From: Sepioteuthis lessoniana
Lineage: Eukaryota > Mollusca > Cephalopoda > Myopsida > Loliginidae
Length of the DNA stretch: 64,000 bases
NCBI GenBank assembly: GCA_963585895.1
Contig: OY757939.1
Span: forward strand, 21,425,333 to 21,489,332
Direction of reading: 5' to 3'
Below, piece after piece: positions 50,901 to 59,700 of this stretch. The notes beneath the pieces are model-generated. The model searched no databases and was not told the DNA's origin. It saw only the letters and a program-made list of their open reading frames with translations. The position numbers and the translations under genes were made by a program. Numbering within the stretch: the stretch's first letter is position 1; each line of letters begins with the position of its first letter.

Positions 50901-53686
50901 ATAGTATCTTTTAGGGTCTCGCCTATGGGTCAAAAAGATCTATTTGCAAATTATTTATATAAGATAGAAATAATCTATATCATGTAATTGTGAACAAAAC
51001 CCCTTATAAACTGCACAGAAAATGTAAATATACACAATTCACTAACCTTTTGGTATAAAACAATCTTTGAGGGTTTGACATGCTGTTAAAATCAATCTTT
51101 CAGTTTAAGAAATTCTACAGCAATAATAGGATCAATGTCTTGCTCGCTTAACATATTAAAATGTGCCATGTCCATAACCCATTTGGGGGAAAAAAACAGA
51201 ATTTCATTGCCCATCAATTTTTCTGGAGCCACACTCAAGCCCATTTACAAAAATTTGGGGGCTCACATTGAAAATCACTGCATTATTTGACAGCAAACAC
51301 GAGTTGTGTTACCATAATGCTCTGTGTTGAGATTAGTTTATTATTGATTGGAAAAGGTTTTCTTTTCAGGTTCAGAATGGACGAAATTTGAATTCAAGAT
51401 AAAAACCCAACAAATTTTATTTCAGCTGTATTATTATAATATAGCATCTTAGTAGCAATATCTCATCTACTGAAAATGATGACAACCCATGTATAGGTAA
51501 AGCATGAACTGGGAATGATAGGTTACATCTCAAGTTGAATCTCTGTTGCATAACTTGGAGCACACAACAAGAGGCATTAGTCTCAACATAAACTCAGATA
51601 AAACAGAGTTTATGTGTTTAAATCAAGATGGTGTCATCTTCTCATTAAATAGCAAGTTTCTAAAATCAATAGACCAGTTCATATACTCTGGTAGCATCAT
51701 CTCATCTACTGAAAGTGGTGGCAATATACACATAGGTAAAGCATAGACTGCTATTGACAGGTTAAAAACAAAATGGAAATCTTATCTTGCTGATAAAATG
51801 GAAATTCTTCCTAACTGTACTTCCCACCTTAGTACTTTGTATGTTCACACTACTTGGATTCTAACAAAAAGCTAGATGGCAACTAGACAAAGCAGCACCT
51901 TATAAAACAGCAACTGTATGGCCACTTATCTTCCATCACACAATCGTCAACTCTGTGCAGATAGTGGATGCCATCTTGAGAACTTGCCAAGAGTGATAGC
52001 TAATTGGGATGTATGACAGGAGGAAGTCAAATGAATCTGTGCTATTGGCATGCCTTGATGATAAGGATTATTATATGTTGTATTATCATTATTATTAATA
52101 ATAATCTTTGGTTCAAATTTTGTCATTTTTGAAGCTGTATTATTGCTTTATTCTTTGCAAGTTTTTCATACTAGCTCTCACTATTGTTTTTTTTTTTTGC
52201 TAAAATGCAAGTGACAACAAATTTCCTCGGCTCTCCAGGACTCTTCTAAGTATTCTAGCTAACTTTAACAGTGCTATGGTCTGGATGGTTTTGATTCTTT
52301 CTCTGATCTCCAATTCTCCCAGTTTCTTTTTCAGCCCAGTGGGCTGGGGCTATAGAATACACCAACTGCATCTCTGCAGAGGGGTAAGACCCCTTCCAAT
52401 GAGTATCCTGATATGACATTAAACAATTTGAGGCTCCAGTAATGCTGGAGCTTTGTGGAATGTGGAGCACCCCTTTGTTGCCATATCTCTCAGGTTCACT
52501 TTAGCCTGGAATGGTAGCACCTTATAGGGTCCTATCTATGGGTTTGACATTTAAACTGAGTGCAAACAAACAACTGATGTTTAATTGAATTGTTAGAAAT
52601 ATAACTGTTTGAGCATTTAATTGTGGGTAAACAAATGACTGATGTTTAATTGAATTGTTAGTGATACATAGGAATACTTGGAACCATTTAACCATGTGCA
52701 AAAGTATAAGCTTAAGCTTGTTTAAAAATGTTATCAACAAAATGTGTTAACAAATCATACATATTTGATATGTGTATAAAGAGGATTTGGTATTGATTGA
52801 ATAACCTGAAATGGTTGATATACTACCAAACCTAACCAAACCAGTCTCTTTTACTGTCACTTTTGTGTTTCACAGCTTTTTCAATGCTCTATGAGACCAG
52901 AGTGGGTTGATAATTCTTTGGGTGGGTTGGAGCGAGCCACCAATTCTTTGGTAGAGTTGACAATTCTAGGTGGGTCAGAGCAGGTCAACGATCATTCAGG
53001 CGGATTGGAATTGGTTGATGATTCTTCAGGCGGATTGGAATTGGTCAATGATTCTTCAGTTGATCCTTAATTTGTCTTTTATTTACTGGTGGTTGATATG
53101 TTATTTTACTGCAAGCCCATTGTTGTATCTTTGAAAGGTCAATGGCTATATTAATGCCTTATTTCTGACATGCCTCTTAATGATAGAATAAAATGCAACT
53201 TCATTATTGTTATTATTATTATTATTTCCATTTTTTGAATCATTAAGAAAAAACAAAAAAAAAATGGTTTTCTAAAGAGAGGTTTATAAAATTACATAAT
53301 TTCCATATGTTTGCATTTTCACTTCTGTCTACAATTAGTAGAGTATTTGTGGACTCTGGATTGTGGAGTACCTCTTCATTACCATTACTTTCAGGTCCAA
53401 TCTGATTGTTTACTTCTTGTTAGGGTTCCATCTTTGATTAGTTATTTGAAACCATACAGCTATGTGCATATATTATTTATATTACATAGGAATACTTGAT
53501 AAATAGAATTACTAATGTTAGATATTGATTCTTGAAACCATTTAACTGTGTGTAAACAAATGACTAATATTAAATAGAATTATTAGTGTTAGATAACAAT
53601 ACTTGAAACCATTTAACTATGTGCAAACAAATGAGCTCTGACTCATTTAAAAATAATGTTACCTACAAACTATTTACTTAAAAATC

Positions 53687-53726
<40 letters not shown>

Positions 53727-56700
53727 TAACCAATTGATTGTATCCCCTCCAAAAGGATAAGATGCTCCAAAAAGGGCTGTCCTAAATTTGATTGTAAGGG
53801 TCTAGTTCTTGAGATTTGGGGTGTGTGGAGTATCCCTCCATTGCCATTTCTCCAAGGCCCACTTTGACCCACAGTGATAGTACCTGTTTCATCAAGGGGT
53901 TAAATAGGTCTGTTTAAAAATCAATCGTATTCAATAGGACTATTTGGACCCCCCCCCCCTGAAAAAACAATCTTTCGAAACAACTACACAGAAAATGTAA
54001 ATATGATTGTAGAATGAATGCTCTTCTGAGATTTTTCTCTTATTTCTATTAGGCTCTCACTGGAGATGCCACAGCACAGGAGGTCACATCATGGCTACAT
54101 CAAAATAGATTTGGTAGTTATGTGCGGTTATTCCAAAATTTTTCAGGTAAGAGTGTTTTCTTTCTTTTTTTTTTTTCAATTTCCACTTCCACAATAAGTA
54201 TTCTATATTGTCATTTTATTTTTCATGGAAAAAAAGAATAGAAAAAAAAATTGCCACTTTGGTAATATTTGGATTTAACAGACTTTCAGTATAAAATGAC
54301 ATCCCTTTTCCCTTATCTAGTTCTGTTGGTGGGCTGGCTTAGAATATATCTCCCTTGTCCTCAGAATACCTCTCCCCACAAAAAAGGGGTATTTTTTTTT
54401 GGATCTCAGGGAAGTATGAACTCACACTTTCATTGCTATTACTCCCAGGTCCACTCTGAACCACAATGGTAGTACCTGGAAATGTTTCATCTATGGGTCA
54501 AAAATCCATTTGAAAATTATTTCTATTATGAAAACTTGATACCATATAACTGTGTGCAAACAAATAATTATTTAATCAGAATAGTTACTTAAAACCATGT
54601 AATTAGTATTAGACAGGAATACTTGAAACCATATAACTCTATGCAAATTATTTGTATTAGATCAGAATACTTTATACTCTATAACTCTTTACGAATGATT
54701 ATTATTAGATTATAATACTTGAAACCTTATAACTGTTACTCCAGTTGGCTGGGGCTGTAAAATATGCCAACTGCACCTCTGCAGAGGGATAAGATCCCAC
54801 TGCACACACACACACAAGTGTCTTAGATATGACACAAAACCATCTAATAGTGAGGCTCTGGCTCTGGTTCTGGAACTTTGGGGAATGTGGAGTACACCTT
54901 CATTGCCATTACCCCCAAGTCCACTCTAACCCTGAGTAGTGATACCTGTTGGGGTTCCATCTATGGGTCAAATAGAACTATTTAATCATTTATTATTTTG
55001 AAAACCTTTTACTCTGCAAACAGTAAATTGCAATACTTGAAACCATGTGTGTGCCAACAAATGAGCTCTGGCTCATTTAGAAATAATATTACCTACAAAC
55101 TATTCATTTACGAATCAAATATGTATAAACAAGATTTGGCATTAAATGATCTACATGGTTTAATATTCGATAAAATACAACCATATAATTGTGTATAAAT
55201 TACTATTTGAGAGGAATACTTGTAATCATACAAATGTGTGCAAATTATTAATATTAGATAGGAATACTTGAAACAATATTACAATATGCAAATTATTTGT
55301 ATTAAATAGAAATACTTGATACCTATTACTGTTTACAAGTTATGATCAAATAAGAATACTTGAAACCATAGGGTTGTTTGTAAATCATTACTATTAGATA
55401 GGAATGCTTGAGACCATACAACTGTGTACAAATTATTCTTATTAGGAATTCTTGAAACCATTCTACTACGTGCAAATTATTGGTCTCAAATTTTGGTTTT
55501 AAATTTACTCAAGGATTTGATGTGGCACTGAACAAATGAATGAAATCAAACCTTCGGGGTTTACTGTATAAAAAAATTGAAGTTGAACTTAAATAGTTTA
55601 AAACTATTAATATAATTTAAATGTTCTGAATGTAAATTTCGCTGTTGTCTTGTAGGCGCTGATCTACTTCGGCTATCACGTGATGATCTCATTCAGATTT
55701 GTGGGCTGGCTGATGGAATCAGGTTGAACAATGCCTTACAAGCCAGGTAAGTATTCAAATTCTTATTCTATGTCAATATAACTGAATTTCCATGACTGTT
55801 TTAAAGATTGCAAAAGGAAGTTGTAACAAGCTATGATTAATCAAGTCCTGAAAGGAAATGGCATTTTCAAATCTATTCCAACTGATGTAAACTAAGCAGA
55901 TGATCTAGTGCTTCTTGCAAATATGCCTGTATAAAATAATCCAAGAAAAAAAGAATTGTTAAACTAATTTAAAACAATTTTTTTTCAACTGGAGGCTAAA
56001 TTGTTAAACTGATTTTGGTATAAAGTAACCTAACAAGAGTTGACATTCAATTAAACAAATCTTTTTTTCTTATGTTTCTGTTCAAATTGTCAGATTTTTA
56101 TCAGTGCAAGTGATATACTGAAAACTAATTTTTGACTCTTGTAAATGTTTATATCACCAGTGGGTCTCCCTACTAATCTAGTTTAATCTAAAGATTCTTA
56201 TCATTGGAAATGGAATTTGCAACTCAGGTTCAAATCTTGGATGAAGCCATTTGCATTTCACTTTGTACTAATGCCCTTTCGGAAAGGTTCAAATCCATCT
56301 GTTATTTCCCACCAACTGTGGGCAAATAGTAGGGCAAACAGATTTCTCTAGCCTTGGTTAGACAACCAGTCAAGGAGAAGGAAAACTCTGGATTTAAACC
56401 AGTTGTACTTCACTTGAGAATTGATCTTTTATTGCGTTCTGCTTTTGGCAGAATTTTGATTTGCATATGATGACTTCTATTATTTTGACCTTCTGCCAGG
56501 CTAAATTAAGCATTGTAAGTATTGCCAATTATGTATTTTCTATTGCTTATCACTTTTATTTTCTCTCTTTTCCTTCTAAAAAAAATAGGTGTGTGAGGCC
56601 ACGATTAACAATATTTGTATGTCAAGAAGGGGACCATGGTAAGTACTTACTTTTAACAGTAGTTCTGCTTGCCAGACTTTTTAGGGAAACTTTGATAATG

Positions 56701-59700
56701 TGTTACTTCTTGAATTATAAAGAAATGAATGATCAATATTTAACTGGGTATGATCTGTTTGTCCTTTGAATTCTCTCTAGTGTGGTTGCGAGCTTTTGAA
56801 TATGCCAATTGTATCCTCTATAGACTGCCTCCCACCTCCAGAAAAGGGTGAGGGTCTTGAATATGACACTAAACTGCATTTGTGGTGAGGGTCTAGTTTT
56901 GATGCTCTGGGGGTTGTGGAGAACAATTTCATTGCAGATTTGAATTATGTATTTATCAAATCAAAAAATCAGTGATTCAATTTTGATGTTATTTAAGGTG
57001 TTCATAAATCGTTTCCATTTTGTATTACAGTAGGCCATAAAGCTTAATTATGTTTATGTAAGGACTTATAAACTTAAAGATTCAATATTTTTGGTCTCTT
57101 TGGTGGCCATTGTTTGTACTACAAATGTAAACTCAATAACTTTCGTAAGATTTGATTTACCGGGGAGAAAAAAAAAAAAAAAAAAGAAGTCATTGAAAAA
57201 AGGTCATAACTTTTGTTTCTGGCAAAGAAATTTTCAACTGGATGTCTATTTTATGTGGTTAAAGGAAAGGATCAAAATTCACTCCAGTTAATCTGACAGC
57301 CACAAAGTTGAGGTCCAGTTTTGCTTTATACTCACATTGAAAATAAATTCTTTTTTTAAAAAACTGACTGGCTAAAAATATGCTCTGGAGTTTCATTAGT
57401 AACCAGATCATTTAGTAGTCATAGCTCCAGTTTTTCTTCAGTTACATGATGATAGACCAGACATATTTGATGAATTTGGACCATTGGCATAATGGTTTGC
57501 AAGTGGTCCAGCAGACCAGGTTTTAATCCCAGGCTGAGGCATACCAAAGACTTAAAAACTGGTACTTCATACCTCCTTGCTTAACACTCAGCATTATAAG
57601 GTATGGACCAAGAGTAAGTGGAGAAATCCAAGGAAATGACTCAGTGTAGCAGCTATTGGTTTGCCCTCAACTACAGTCGACCAACTTATCAACAAAAAAT
57701 AAATATAAAAAACATTTTTTAAGATTATTTTAATCTTATTTTTTCTAATGAATTAAATAATGATTTTAAATGTCATTATAATTAATTATAGTTGTATATA
57801 GTTTTTTTTTTTTTTTTTTTTTTTTTTTTCAGCTTACCATGCAGTTTTTCTTGACAATCCCACTTCCAGAGAAATAACCCAAAAATTGGCTGATCTCTTT
57901 ACTCTGGAAGTTCATCAAATCTCTGAGATGTTCTGGCAAGGGCCATCTGGAATTCATATAGTTGTAAATGATGAGGTAGGTTTTTTTCCTCTTCAGTATC
58001 ATTATCTGTTGACAGCACACATTTCTTTGACTCTCTCTTGACATATGCCCCTGTTGACTATCGCTCTTGGTAAGTGCTCTTGAGGATAAATATAAATTTG
58101 TGTTGGTCCACCAACACTGATGTTTTCTTGTGTAGGAGTCCATGGGAGAATGTGGCTCATATGTTTGTTTTTACAACAGTGCTCAGCATATCTTGCTCAC
58201 CTTGTTTGGATGGTTTGTAAGATGGGACGTAAATGGCCATACAATTGATGTTTTTTAGGATGCTTTTTGGGATTTTTTTAGTGTAGCTACCAGCATCCTT
58301 GGCTAGTTCCCATTAAACTTTTCTCCAAGCATTTTGTTAAGAGTCCAAGTGGTGCAACCATACACTAGTACTGAGTTAGCTACAGCTTGGAAGAAACATT
58401 GGTATTGCAACTAAATATGAAGCATTTATATGTTTGATATAATTTTGAACTAAATTACCACATTGACTCTTAAAACATTGATATTGCAATTAAGTATGAA
58501 GTATTACCTATTTAAAATGGTTGTGAAGATAATTTTTGTACTGTATTTAACTCAATAAACATAGATAGTTTTTTTTTCTATTTTTAGATTATTTGCATTT
58601 TATTAATCCAAGTTGTTTTCTTTTTATAGGTAGTTCGCAATTTTCAAGACCAATCTCGATTTCTTATATCAGCAATTAAAGGTAAGAATTTATATTTTAA
58701 TGAAACAAGACAATCTGTCATTGTGCTTTTTATTTTATAACTCTTGTAGATCATATAGGGGTGACTTAACATCATACCCCACATTTTATGATTATTTTCA
58801 TTAAACAAAAAATGAAAATTTTAGTAGTTAGCATTTAAGAAAGTTCATATACGAAGGTCATGCAATAAATAAAGAGAATTTTGCTAAAGGAGTTGGCAAG
58901 AAGCACAGTTACATCATCAAGCCTTACTTGACTGTCTAAGAAAAGAGAGAATTTAATGTAAGGGAATTTTATCTAAAAAAAAAAGAGAGAGAGAGAATGT
59001 TGATACTTACTTATAAATAAGATAAAATAAGAATTAGATTGTAATATTAATTATATAAAGCTTATGTACATGTACAAATTTACTGCTGGAAATAAGGCTT
59101 ACTGAAAATGGAAGTCACTTAACTAAATGTTGCATATAAAATTCACACACTGAAAGTAGTTGTTGACTCTCTCAGCTGACTGTTTCGTTTTCAGATCATT
59201 TCTAAATTTACATAGTTACCTCCCTTGAGTTATAACGGGAAGTTTTTTGTCATTTTTAGAAAAAAATCTCAATTTTTCCCCTTCCTGTTGGTGGGTCTTA
59301 GAATACACTGTCTATTTCTCCTCCAGAGATGTTAGACCCTTCTCCTTCTCGAAAAAAAAGAGGTGTTCTTGGTATAGAGATTTGGAGAGTGTGGTGTATG
59401 CTGCTAAAATTAACTGCTGTCTATATTTTTTATTTTACATTTATTATTTTTTTCATTTTATTTTTGTTTATTCATTGTACACTGGCCTTCTTTAGGTTCT
59501 TTGTTAATCTTTGGAAAACATCACTTTTTATCATTTTTCCACTTATAACAAACCAAAGAAAAAAAAATCGAGCTGTTTTCAAGATCCAAAGAAGAAACTT
59601 GATTATTCCTGTCAGTGATGAGTTAGAACATACTGACTTTATTCCCTGCAGGAAGATAAGGTTCTCTCTATCTAAAAAAAAAAAAAAAAAAAAAAGTGTT

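Larger units (their letters stand above)
49571..51280. mobile_element. hAT-type element remnant, filled by later insertions
   Basis: The left end CAGTGTTTCTCAACC (49571) and the reverse complement of the right end CAGTGATTTTCAATGTGAGC form hAT-style TIRs. Flanks TATTATTA and CATTATTT agree at 6 of 8 positions, as an aged 8-bp target duplication would. Inside are a Jockey-like LINE (49800-50705), itself hit by a small hAT MITE, and a SINE B copy (50815-51105). Confidence 0.5.
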
